Below, piece by piece: positions 1 to 11,142 of a DNA stretch of 64,000 bases. The notes under the pieces are model-generated. The model was given only the letters and a program-made list of their open reading frames with translations, was not told the origin of the DNA and searched no databases. Made by a program: the position numbers and the translations under genes. Positions within the stretch are counted from its first letter, which is position 1, and each line of letters starts with the position of its first letter. The DNA comes from Amyelois transitella (taxonomy: Eukaryota; Arthropoda; Insecta; Lepidoptera; Pyralidae): contig NC_083522.1 in assembly GCF_032362555.1 (NCBI RefSeq), forward strand, positions 1,466,001 to 1,530,000. The letters run 5' to 3'.

Positions 1-156
1 CTATTCTTGTGAGTAAGTAGGTACCTTTATCATATCATTTCCATAACGCATGTTGAATGTGCTTCGCAGCTTATCATTTCATTGTTTTTTGCCATAAATG
101 CCATGTATTTTCTAGTAATGTCGCAAATTAAAACTATTGCTTGTATTTATCAAATT

Positions 157-208
157 GTAGGCTCTGTCTACCCCGCAAGGGATATAGCCGTGACCATATG
201 TATGTATA
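157..208 (+). mobile_element. SR retroposon, tail fragment
   Basis: Contains GGCTCTGTCTACCCCGCAAG and an ATGTAT tail. SR elements (~265 bp) have an RTE-like head and tail; this one keeps only the 3' end. Confidence 0.7.
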
Positions 209-363
209 GAAATACGACTTATTTCTCTAACATATGTGATATGTATGTATATCAACTTATTATTTGTCAAAAAGGTGATTATGATATTTTTAAAATCATT
301 AGGTATAGTGGACAGCAACATTTTGGATCATGGTAAACGCTGCATGAGATAAACTTGCCCATG

Positions 364-436
364 CCCTTAGACGCCTTTCACGAAATCCATGGGAAAAAGA
401 TGGTTCCTACTCTAAGTGCCAGTAACCACACGACAC
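364..436 (-). mobile_element. SR/RTE head fragment
   Basis: Minus-strand head with the ACGACAT/CCATGGG region and the CGTGTGG end, diverged. Confidence 0.6.
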
Positions 437-486
437 AAATGTACCAAAGATTTCTATATAATGCTGATATACCTACCTAATTATAG

Positions 487-3400
487 CGAGTTCACGAACG
501 GCCCTGGAGAGCTGAAGCTGTCCAGCCCTCTAGCTGGTGAACTGGCCGCGGCCTTGAAGCAGTTCCTCGCCGAGGGTCGCGGGTCTCAGAGCAAGCTGAG
601 CAGGAGTGAGGGCGACCTCCGCACTCATCCCGACTCCGGTAAACAAATACATATATCACGTGTTTAACCCGTTTTTCAGTGTTAACTGAACGTTGGAGTG
701 GCATGACCTGGACGGACGTACCTTATTTACTTTTATTTATTTATATATATGTACATACGTACATATGGTCACGTCTATATCCCTTGCGGGGTAGACAGAG
801 CAAACAGTCTTGAAAAGACTGAATGGCCACGTTCAGCTATTTGGCTTAATGATAGAATTGAGATTCAATTAGTGACAGGTTGCTAGCCCATCGCCTAAAA
901 AAAGAATCCCAAGTTTGTAAGCCTATCCCTTAGTCGCTTTTTACGACATAAATGGAAAAGTGATGGGGTGGTGGTCTTATTTTCAAAAAGCCAGGAACCA
1001 CACGTCTTACGAACGCAATATATAAAGCCTAGTAAAATCCAACTAAAAAGCTTGACTATGTATTTTTCTGTAATTAAACAATATTTAACCATTTTTTTTC
1101 CAGGTGAGATCCGCCGCACCAGCTGGTACAGTGGGCCTTCAGAAGTGTCTCTGGATGACATCGAGCTAGTCATGTCCAAAGTGAGCTGGATTAGTTTAAA
1201 AACGTGTCTTAAAACATTACCTACCACGGGAATGTTTTCTTAAAATCTGTCCAGAACTTAGCATGTACAAACACATTATTTTTTGGTATGCTTATTTTAA
1301 TTAATTGCCTAAATAATCTATTACATTTGCTTTTAATTTTTTTTTAAATTGACTCTTCAATTTACGACTGCTGAACTTAATGTATAACTTAATTAGAACT
1401 TAAAATAAATTAATGCCAGTCAGGTTCAAGTTTTGAACTTACTTCGATTCTAACTCGATCTGTGTGAATTGTCAAAAAGAAAAAAAATCATAAATTTTTC
1501 GACCAGGAATCGAAGCGCATCACTTACTACAATTCTAACTCGATCTGTGTGATTTGTCAAAAAAAAATATCATTAACATTTCGACCAGGAATCGAATCGC
1601 ATCACTTACTACAATTCTAACTCGATGAACTCGATCTGTGTGATTTGTCAAAAAAAAATATCATTAACATTTCGACCAGGAATCGAATCGCATCACTTAC
1701 TACAATTCTAACTCGATATGTGTGTTTTGTCAAAAAAAAACATTATCATCAACATTTCGACCAGGAATCGAAGCGCATCCCCCCCGGGCCGCTGTCCCGG
1801 TGCCCCGGCGCCGGAGCCCTGGACGCGGCGGACGCGGCGCCCCGCTCGGTGCGCTCGCTGGCGGCGCTCGATGACAGGTACCAATTAGCGGCACCCAAAT
1901 ACGCGGCGCGCCGCTGTTAGCCAGATAGCTGAACGTGGCCTATCAGTCTTTTCAAGACTGTTGGCTCTGTCTACCCCGCAAGTGATATAGACGTGTTTAT
2001 ATGTATGTATGTATAAATTAGCGCTGTTTCGCTTTTTATTATAATGCGAAACTTGACAGTGATAGCTTTTCGCGTGATAAATACGGCTTCTCTCTCTCTG
2101 TCGACTCTGAACAATTAATAATGTAGAATTTGTATGCGAGCTTCCTTGGTCCATTCTTGGAGTCTAGCTAGGTCTAGTAGCGAAGAAAAAACATCACTAT
2201 GTTTAGGTTAGCATAATATATTATATGTGTCAGCTACTTCTCTTCCCGGACTTCCCGGGAAAAGCTTATAAACTTAGGATTCTTCTTTTAGACGATGGGC
2301 AATTAGCAACCTGTCACTATTTGAATCTCAATTCTATCGTTAAGCCAAACAGCTGAACGTGGCCTCACAGTCTTTTCAAAACTGTTGGCTCTGTCTTCCC
2401 CGCAAGAGATATAAACGTGATTCAATGTAAGTATTTATATTTATTTCCAGTATGTGTGACCGTCGCTCCTTAGCGTCCTTGGCATCTGGTATCTATGAAG
2501 AAATAGCCGATGTACCCGACGGAAAGACCGAATCTCATCAGACCACTAACACATACGTTCCTAAGCCACCTGCTGTAACAACTTCAGCTGTCGCATCTGT
2601 TCCGACCGAATCTGGTCCAATAATGTGCACTCCGACTGAGGATTTGAAACCTTTGGACACTTCCCTCGATGCGCAGTACTGCGCTATGACTAGAGGACTT
2701 AGTATAGGTAAGTGGGTTATATTCGTGTTTTACTTTTAAGTTATAAATTTAAAAGGTTTTTTTTATTATGAAACTCATGAATGGAGATGATAATTCCTAA
2801 TTGGTAATTATATCCCAGAATAACTATATGTTATTCTGGGTCTTCAGCTACCAATATACCAAATTTCATCGTAATCTATTCAGTAGTTTTGTGTGAAAGA
2901 GTAACAAACATCCATATTGACATCCTGACATACTCACAAACTTTCGCATTTATAATATTAGTAGGATAGGCGGACTGAATGCTAATAACATTTTCTAACA
3001 GTCTACATTTAATTAAAACAAAAGTAATTTGTTTAGCTTAATATTGTTTATTCGTCAATGTATGTCCCCCCCGGCAGCGCCCCCCGCGGAGGAGCCGGCG
3101 TACGAGAGCGTGCGCGAGAGCGGCGGGGCGCCGCGCGCGCGCCGCCCGCCGCCGCTGCCGCCGCGCGGGTGAGTGGCGCGGGAATATGTGTGTCACCGGA
3201 AAATGACAACTACCGCGAAAAAACTGTTTTTAAAACTTCTTAGGAAATTTGTAAACTTGTGGTTTTGTTATTTGTGAAGGAAGTGTGCAGAGATCGTGGC
3301 TAGTGGAAAGATGTATGAAGATGTCTCTGCCTACCCATCCGGGAAAGAGGCGTGATTTTATGTTGTGGTTTTGTTATCTTCTGGCGACATATACATACCC

Positions 3401-6400
3401 CTCACGCACACACTCTTGTCAATAGTGTGACAGTCGGCCGCTATTATATCATACATGCGTCATAGATTATCTCACGAAATTTGGGTGACTGATAGAAAAA
3501 GTTTTCTGTCACTCACCCATGCGGTTAACGCGGCGATTACGATGCTTCACTTTTTATTAAGTCACACTCCGTCCACCTTTTTTTCTACGTCTATCGGGTG
3601 CCGTCTTCTGATCTATATGACACTCATATATACATACAATAATCAGGCCTATATCCCTTGTAGGATAGATAGAAAATCAGTTCAAACAATATTAGCTGAC
3701 TAGTTATATACAGGGTGACTTTTAATTCAACTGCATAAATTTAACTGTTAAGTGTACTCATCTAAAGGATATTTAAAAACGAAAAATATCGGTTCATATT
3801 TCAGAAAGTACGAAAAAAAATAAATGTATCAAAATCCACGATCCTAAATACGTCATATCACCCCAGCCGGCGGAAAAGCGACGTTTAAGATTCAGAGGTC
3901 AACGACACAATTCATTCAGCTGAGCGATCTCGACAACACTGTATTTTACTTGATCTTGATACTAGAACAATAATTTATTTTTCAGACATTTATTTACATG
4001 TTTAGTTTTAATTTCTTTTTGCAGTATTGGTCTTTAATAAAGCGTGTGAGGTAGTTTTTGAGAGTTTTTTAAATGTGAAAATGATGACGTTTAATTTAAA
4101 TAAAAATAGGCTCAAACGGCTCAGAAGCATGGGTATAGTCTATGTTTAAAAGGATGCAGTTGTTTTAAATGTCACCCTGTATAAAAACACTCGCAGGTCG
4201 ACAAAGCTGAGCGAGTCGTGGAACTCGTGCATTAACGAATCGTGCGCGGCGGGCGGGCGCGGCGCACGCGCCGGCTCGCTGAGCTCGCTGCAGGCGGCCG
4301 CCACGCTGCCCAGGCAGGCCAAGCCCGACAAGGCCAGGCAGACCTTCAGTGTGTTCAGGTATGTCCAGGAAAATCTTGAAAATTTGACATTGTGGCGACA
4401 TTTCTACGCCACTCGTCGCAACATCCAATCAAATAACAACTGTCAATCGTCGCGAAGAAATTGACGCGCTCAACCAATAGCAGCGAAGAATCTAAATCGC
4501 GATTTCAGAGATTTCACGGATTGGAGCTATATATACAACCTCCGACACAATATCGTCTGTCGCGCGGCATCACACCTAGCCTGGCGGAAGATCTTCCCTT
4601 TGGTGGCGGTCGAGCCGAATCATCGCTCCCGCTACAACATTATAACTTTTTTGTCTTTGCGTGAATTCCTTTGCAGCGGGAGCTGGAAAATCTACTAACT
4701 ATTGCTACTTTTTTCTCTTCGTGTAAATTCATTTGTAGCGGAAGCGATGTTTCGGGCTCGGCGGCAAAGGGAAGATCTTTTGCGAGCTGATGTAATGCCT
4801 GGGTTACGGGAAGATTGAATTTATGCTCCAATAAGAGATTGAGCGCGTCGCAATCTTCACTGTGATTGGTTGATGGCGTGTGACTATAACTCACCTCTCA
4901 GGAGAGCAGCCCTGAGTGCGTCCATCTACATTATCTGTGGAAAATATTCACAAATTTGTATGTCCAATGTTGGACATTTTTGTCCAACATTGGACAAAAA
5001 ATAGTGTCCTTTATAAAAATGACTTTCTGTTGCCCGCTGCTTCGCCTGCGTGAATTTAGCGCCACCTACAAAAGAATACAGGTTTTTGCGAATCCCACGG
5101 GAACTATAATTTTTACCGAGATTTCAAGATTATTAATTACGTATATATGTACATTATTGTACATACATACATACATAAAATCACGCCTCTTTCCCGGAGG
5201 GGTAGGCAGAGACTACCTCTTTCCACTTGCCACGATCTCTGCATATATACATACAAAAAAGATTTTGTATTGGTGCCGGGAACCACACGGCACATCATAT
5301 GTATGTATGTACAAAAAATTACCCTCCCATTTCTCTCAACAGAAAAAGACTGAAAAGCGACTCCCGCCTGCTGATCTCCCCGAAGTCGTCCACCGCCAAT
5401 GAGAACAAGGACGTCGAGACCAAAAAGAAGCGGTTCGAGTTCACACCCACCAGGGACATGTTCAAGAGCTTCAAAGTGGGCAAGAAGATGAAGGGGCTGA
5501 AGATAACTGGCGGTCTAGCCAAAGGAGAAACTAAGAGTTGTGAATTCTTGGACGAGAGCGAACCAGTTGAGACCACTCATAGGTGAGATTTTAGATTTTT
5601 CTTGTGCAGTGAGGAATGTCGTGTGGTTCCCGGCATCAAGAGAAAAAAAAATAGGACTACTCTTCTTTCCCATGGATGTCGTAAATGGCGACTAAGGGAT
5701 ACGCTTACAAACTTGGGATTCTTCTTTTAGTCGATGGGCTAGCAATCTGTCACTATTTGTATCTCAATTTCAACATTAAGCCTAACAGCTGTAGGTGGCC
5801 TATCAGTGTCTTCAAGATAGCTGACTCCGTCTACCCCGCAAGGGATATACATACATTCATATAATTGCGTCCACATCCCTTATAGGATTATTATAAGGTA
5901 CTAGCTGTGCCCGCAACTTCGTTCGCGTGGAATAGTTATTTTGGGCATAATTGAAGCCCTCAAGAATGAATAATTTTCCCCGTTTTTTTAACATTTTTCA
6001 TTATATCTTTGCCCCTTATAGATGCAGTATGATGTTATATGTATAGCCTAAAGCCTTCCTCGATAAATGGTCTATTTAACGCAAAAAGAATTTTTCAATT
6101 CGAACCATTAGTTCCTGAGTTTAGCGCGTTCAAACAAACTCTTCAGCTTTATAATATTAGTATAGATATACACACGTATGTATGTACGTACAATACAACC
6201 GTCGTCCGAACAGATGCTCTAAATCCGTGGAGTGCCTGGAGGACGACGAGCTGGACACCATAGACTCCTCGCTGGCCGTGACGCTGGAGGCGGCGCTGCT
6301 GCCCCACGAGCTGCTGCGGCTGCTGCTGCGGCGCGACGAGGAGTACCTCCCCATGGCGCCCCCCCCCACCGACCACTACATGGTCATGTCGCCGAGGAAC

Positions 6401-6415
6401 GTGGCAGGGGTGTAG
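487..6415 (+). CDS. Tyrosine-motif-rich docking/adaptor-like protein, C-terminal eight exons (5' partial)
   Basis: Exons: 487-638, 1104-1180, 1765-1877, 2451-2707, 3078-3168, 4197-4358, 5343-5582 and 6214-6415. All introns are GT-AG and phases agree throughout, giving 430 visible residues; the start lies left of the window. I do not recognise the family with certainty. The chain has no obvious enzyme domain but is rich in short signalling motifs: YEEI (exon 4, a classic Src-type SH2 ligand), YESV (exon 5), a PPPLPPR proline motif (exon 5, SH3-type ligand), a Lys-rich segment (exon 7) and, near the C-terminus, YLPM and YMVM, which fit the YxxM consensus for PI3-kinase p85 SH2 domains. This pattern suggests a scaffold phosphorylated downstream of a receptor tyrosine kinase (IRS, Dok, FRS2 or Dof/BCAP type), probably cytoplasmic or membrane-associated. 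That role is inference. Exon 3 has an unusual acceptor embedded in a tandem array, so its first codons are the least certain part. Confidence 0.6.
751..1006 (-). mobile_element. SR retroposon, near full length
   Basis: Complete order of tail, body and diverged head, in the intron 98 bp before adaptor exon 2. Confidence 0.85.
1440..1790 (+). repeat. Tandem array (4 units, 82-91 bp) running into adaptor exon 3
   Basis: Four similar units each carry a poly-A-rich stretch and then 'TTCGACCAG/GAATCGAA'. Candidate acceptor AGs lie at 1505-1506, 1587-1588, 1678-1679 and 1763-1764; the last is the one used in the exon model. The unit start resembles the 3' part of the tRNA-derived SINE (ACTTACT...CTCGATCTGTGTGATTTGTC). 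The last unit is fused directly to the exon. Confidence 0.8.
1918..2013 (+). mobile_element. SR retroposon, 5'-truncated
   Basis: The 3' part of SR ending in ATGTATGTATG, 40 bp after adaptor exon 3. Truncation at the 5' end is typical of target-primed reverse transcription. Confidence 0.85.
2238..2424 (+). mobile_element. SR retroposon, diverged head
   Basis: Body and tail are clear; the head is degraded. Ends just before adaptor exon 4 (2451). Confidence 0.75.
2800..2968 (-). mobile_element. Helitron-like element, second subfamily
   Basis: Reverse of the element at 47537-47755 (start ACTAATATTATAAATGCGAAAG). Contains a perfect inverted pair CCAGAATAAC/GTTATTCTGG. Confidence 0.6.
3276..3363 (+). 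mobile_element. RTE LINE 3' fragment
   Basis: Matches the last ~85 bp of the RTE ORF (GTGCAGAGATCGTGG to GAGGCGTGA), lying in an adaptor-gene intron. Severely 5'-truncated. Confidence 0.85.
4503..4636 (+). repeat. Dispersed repeat with CGTCTGTCGCGCGG core
   Basis: About 130 bp also present at 38886-39036 and, in part, at 36766-36835. Family unknown. Confidence 0.65.
4961..4996. repeat. Perfect nested inverted repeat
   Basis: Two 16-bp arms (4961-4976, 4981-4996) are exact reverse complements across TTTT; each arm is itself a TGTCCAA/TTGGACA palindrome. Confidence 0.95.
5157..5293 (-). mobile_element. Internally deleted RTE copy (head joined to tail)
   Basis: On the minus strand, about 28 bp of the RTE/SR head runs, via a short T- and ATGTAT-rich joint, into the last ~90 bp of RTE and its ATGT tail. 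It sits 50 bp before adaptor exon 7. Confidence 0.75.
5617..5868 (+). mobile_element. SR retroposon, full length, diverged
   Basis: Head GTCGTGTGGTTCCCGGCA, complete body and tail, 35 bp after adaptor exon 7. Confidence 0.85.
5900..6167 (-). mobile_element. Helitron-like non-autonomous element
   Basis: Minus-strand copy; the CTAG-type end reads ACTAGCTGTGCCCGC at the left, and the AT-rich start TATACTAATATTATAAAGC is at the right. Lies in the last adaptor intron. Confidence 0.8.
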
Positions 6416-6550
6416 AACAATTGGATAGTGATGGATGGATAGGTAGGTGCCGTGAATTTGTTTTGTATTGAGCGTTTGTTTGGTTTGAGCGCGCTGATAA
6501 TTTTGTAGTTTTGTATGCGGATTGAGATTGAAATGTTTGATGATGATTTA

Positions 6551-6556
6551 AATAAA
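6551..6556 (+). terminator. Proximal poly(A) signal AATAAA, adaptor-like gene
   Basis: Canonical hexamer about 135 nt after the stop codon at 6413-6415. It would give a short 3' UTR. Confidence 0.45.
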
Positions 6557-9500
6557 AAGAAATGTTTGTGCGTTAAGACTGATATTGAGGAATTTGAAGT
6601 TGCGTGCGTTAAATGAGTCGTGTTTTCTACCGGTTGAAAATGTTTTTATGTCAGATGCGATTGGACTGGAATTCAAAATTTGTAATTACATTTGATTTAG
6701 TTTGATTAGAAATTATTCTGAAATATTTGATTTTGATTCAAAAATGTTTATTTCATTGGACTCGACTCAAATTCCGTGATGTATGCTACGAAGACGCCGA
6801 TGACTCAGACACCATACGAATCGGTTTTGGCCGTTAACGTACATAATCATTTCTTATAAGCATACGGGATACCATATCCGGAAGTGCGTCAAACCTTTGT
6901 GTTGCATTAACACTTACCCTACGCATTATTTGACACATCAGGGACCATTTCGCGTTAAAAACTATCGCTGTCCCGTTCTTCGTCATAATAAAAAGCGAAA
7001 CAGCGGTACTTTTTCGCGCGATAAATACAAAGTCAGTTTATTATTTGTTTTGTCAAACAGATGGTATTAAATAGATAAGATTTTCTTTATATACATAAGT
7101 CACGTATATTGCAAAAGAACAACTGAATGAAATGAATGTGTTGTTTATGGTCAGTTTGTGAAGTTACCAACAGAAAACTGTTCATGTAGGTAAAACATTT
7201 TGTACGGTTTTGAATGTTCTAGCGTTTATGTTTCAAACTGTCACTATTATAAAAATAATACGTCGTTTAACATCAATTCGAGTGGAAAATTCGTTTTTAA
7301 TCATTCATCTCGCCTAGAACTTAAATGTATTAATTGAATTTTAAAGGATTGAATGCAACAATAGAGATTATACTAAAAGTTTAATTAATAATTTTAGTTT
7401 TATACAAGATGAATGTGGTGTTCAATTTCGTTCTAAAATAACATTTAGATGCCAATTATATTTTTTATAGAACATATACACGTTTGACGTTGCAAAAATC
7501 GGCCTAAATAAGATTTTTTTGTACAGTTTTTCAATATGACACCATTAATTAAGTGTAGCTTTTAATTATTTGTATGGCCACATAATCTTTAAGATTTCTT
7601 TCATAAAAAACAAATATACAACGACGCTACTGTCCTACATTAAAAAAAAAAACTACTAGAAATTTTTGATTATTTTGACAACTACAATATCTGAGCGGAA
7701 TTACCAAAGACAACGTCATGAAAGAGGTTTACACAAAACTCGCATATAGACATATCAAATAAAATCTAAAATTCTAGATTTAATATTGCATTTTAAGGCG
7801 TACTGCATTACGAATTCGGCGTAGCTTAAGAAAAATTGTTGAATAATTCGTACTGGACTGAATCCTATTCAGGGATCAATGATTGACTCGTAGTTATTAG
7901 GTATTTAACGTAGAACTTAGATTCTTATTAAACTGTATGCTGGTTTATTGCTTTGTAGCTTTCATTTGATAAAAAATTCTTTGTCGACTTGAGAGTATGC
8001 GGTGTTGTGACAGACCGCGTCAGTTTCGTAAGCACAATAGAAATCTGACCTCTGTGAAACTGGAGTTATTTCTAACGAATTATATTCTATAACGTTGACG
8101 GGGCACGTGACTTCTTCGCTCACAAAAGAAAAAAGAGACAACTTTGGGTCTTAAAATACCGTATTGAGGTCTGGTTATTGGCAGGAGATCAGATTTCTAT
8201 ACACAATAATGTACTTGCGATACATTAAGATACAATTAATAATGTATTAAAAACTGACGATTTAGTTTTTAAACGTGTTTAAAGTAGTTTGGGTTCAGAG
8301 CTTGACATTGTGTCATGAGCTAGTCAAGGAGTTCGTATGTATAATCGAAACGCCAAAGAACGGTTGGAGTTGTATTTAAAAAGATAAAATTAAAATAGGA
8401 ACCGTCTACGTTCTCTTTAACTATTTAAATTATTTTCGAAAATAATTACGGTATACTAAGGTTTTAGTTCCGATTCTGGTTCCTTATTTGTAAAGACGAG
8501 GGACTTAGTATTAAATAACGAATTGATGGCGCCATTTTGAATTTTATTCTTTTTTAGATACAATTACAAGACGTGCGAATGTTTTTTAGGATTTGATGGT
8601 TTAAGAGTTAGTGAAAATGTTAGAATATATGCATCAATTGTTCGTGACAGATAACGAATGTGTTCAGGTATAACGAGATATTTTTTGCTATTTAGTATTA
8701 ACTAAATAGGAAATTAGAGAGAGAATAATTATAAATGTTTTGAAACTTTTTATATTACACGGTCTCATAACATATATTTGTAATGTAACTATGTACTATC
8801 GTTGTCTGTCTGTTTGTTAGTTTTGTATATATTTTGATAATGAATCATTCATATTCAAGCAAATCCAATCGGTTTTTGCTAAATAATTTCAATTTTATAT
8901 GACATGAAGGCAGACACACGAGTTTTCTTATAAATTCTGTAATTTCCTTCGGAAATACGGTATTTAGCCATGTCAAATAGCGCGATCTAAACTATGAGAG
9001 TTAGTTTGAAATTGTATGTTAAAAGTGAGACTGACTGCCTAAAATTTTGGTTTGGCATCGACTGTCCCTTTCTATTGAAAGGTCTAACGTAAAAGTTTTA
9101 CTAGGAACTGGGTTAGGTTCCCCTAGGTGATAGAGGTCAAGCGTGACCTGACTATTTATATTGCCTCCTTACGGAGAACGCAATCGACTGGTTCAAACTT
9201 CAGGGGAATGATGGAATGTATTGTATTAGCTCAATATGTTGGTGTAATTAATATAGAAGAACTCCCAATCAGGGAAGACTGAGGGAAAAGACTAGTGAAT
9301 TTTTGGTAATTTATTGTAGCCACCGCTAAAACTCTGAATGCATTTGCGACACAACACGACGCGACGCGACATGACAAATTTGTACGGTATAAATCGTGAT
9401 TGTTATCAATATGAAACTGTGAAATAAAAACGCGGCACTGCACCCGATCCGTTGGGCTATAAACTAATGTTGATAATGGAACCATCCCTTATTTTCTCTG

Positions 9501-10032
9501 GTATCACTTCAGTTAATCTTACATATATACATACATATATGTGCTTTATAAACGCAGCCTTCTTGGTTAGCCCTACAATACTTACCAAGTATCAATATTT
9601 TCGGAACACTGTACCAAACTTGCTCCTATTCTGTCTATAACTATATTCTAGCTTAAGTACCTACCTAAAATGTAGTCGATCATGACTAGTACTTGTTTTT
9701 GGCTAGCGACCTATTAAAGGCAAAGCACATAAATATATCGTCATTTTCTTTCACGGGTCAATTGTGTCGAAAATACTTAAGAACCACGATCAGATTATAC
9801 AAGACTGTTTTGTATTTCATCGTCGCAAGCGCATTCAGACGGCCAACTCACCAGTATTATGAGAAAAATGCGGTGTGTAACATATAAAAATTCCTAATAT
9901 GTAAGCTTATTTAATTTGTATACGGCTTTTGCGCTAATGTGTTGTGATATTAAAGTGATTGTTATAGTAATAGTACGGGCTTAGCTTTTGTTGATTTTGC
10001 CGACTTCTATATAACTGTTCGTCGAATAGTTA

Positions 10033-10097
10033 AAATAGCTGAACCAGTGGCCATTCAGACTTTTCAAGACTGTTGGCTCTGTCTACCCCACGTATGT
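10033..10097 (+). mobile_element. SR tail fragment
   Basis: AAGACTGTTGGCTCTGTCTACCCC-type end without the ATGT run. Confidence 0.75.
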
Positions 10098-10867
10098 CGA
10101 ATAGTTATTTGACACGTGTTTGTGGTGAAATTTGCGTGTCAAATATGGCTGATGTAATGTTTGATTCTGTAGCACAATGATCTAGAAAAAAAATTTCAAG
10201 TGAGAAAATCGAATTGAATATAGTGTCGATTTTAATCTTGAGTGTTTGCGCAACAGCGTATTTGCGTTTATTTTAGCGATTTAGCAATAATTGCTTAGCT
10301 TATCACATAGTTACTCGGTTATGCATTTATATAATCCGACCAACCTTAGTTTAAGTACTTAACTATTTCCGTCAATTGAGGTATCTCCGTTAGTTTGCGT
10401 TTGTCAATTTGTTTACAGTGTTTCTGTAGCCTTTCCAATAATTTTGTTATATTTTTTTTAGTTCTTGTGTTAGTATAATAACATTTTGTTTTTTTTTTTT
10501 CATTATATATAAGTACGCTCCTTTGCTGAAGATTGCCTACGCCAATATATATTTTATTGAAGAAAAAAATCAATTTTTCTAACTACTCATTTTATTTATA
10601 TCGGCTCACCACAATCCAACACGACCCAGTAATCACTGAATTGTATATTTTTGAAGAAATAAAGTAAAATTAAGATTTAAGATGGCTGTGAAACTGGGGC
10701 GAGTTAGGATTAGGACTTTTTTTTTCATCAACTTAAAATACTTCTATAAATGTATCCAAAAATAACTGCAAAGGAGCGTGCTTTTCCAAAATTGTATACG
10801 CAACCTTTTTTAAGTTTTGTTTAATTAGTTTATGTCTTTAGTGTCCATTGGTGGCATGTGTTATTCA

Positions 10868-10873
10868 AATAAA
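10868..10873 (+). terminator. Distal poly(A) signal AATAAA, adaptor-like gene
   Basis: Canonical hexamer followed by a GT-rich stretch (TTTGTATGTGT), the usual arrangement around a cleavage site. It lies about 260 bp from the opposing signal of the minus-strand gene. Confidence 0.45.
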
Positions 10874-11136
10874 GTTTGTATGTGTATTCTATACCGTAGT
10901 TTGATTTTAACCAGCGACTCGCCCCCCTAATACCCCGGCTACGAATTTCCAAAAGGAACAAGAGCCTGTAAAATAAAATTTAAACAAATCTTTGAATTAT
11001 TTAAATGCATATTATCATCACTGCACAGCAGTGCAATACTGCAGCAATATAAGGCCGACATCAGTAATAATTCTATACCTGAGGGCCCACACCATAAACA
11101 AATAAAACAAAACGACCATTAATTGTAATGAATAAT

Positions 11137-11142
11137 TTTATT
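11137..11142 (-). terminator. Poly(A) signal AATAAA (minus strand), TECPR2-like gene
   Basis: TTTATT on the plus strand reads AATAAA on the minus strand. It is a plausible end for the convergent TECPR2-like gene, whose stop is at 13009-13011, and would give a 3' UTR of about 1.9 kb. Nearer hexamers are also possible. Confidence 0.4.

Larger units (their letters stand above)
1..486 (+). other. Intron of the adaptor-like gene, upstream of its first visible exon
   Basis: This stretch is intronic. It ends in the acceptor AG at 485-486. The only recognisable content is a tail fragment of the short SR retroposon near 157-208 and a head fragment of another near 364-436. Upstream exons of the gene lie outside the window. 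Confidence 0.6.
6416..10890 (+). other. Probable long 3' UTR of the adaptor-like gene
   Basis: There is no convincing coding sequence in this AT-rich stretch. AATAAA occurs soon after the stop (6551) and again at 10868, followed by the convergent TECPR2-like gene. The only repeat seen is an SR tail fragment at 10033-10097. Whether the transcript really runs to 10.9 kb cannot be decided from sequence alone. Confidence 0.4.

Noticed and set aside
1440..1790. CRISPR-like direct repeats
   Set aside because: Units are contiguous without unique spacers, in a eukaryotic intron.
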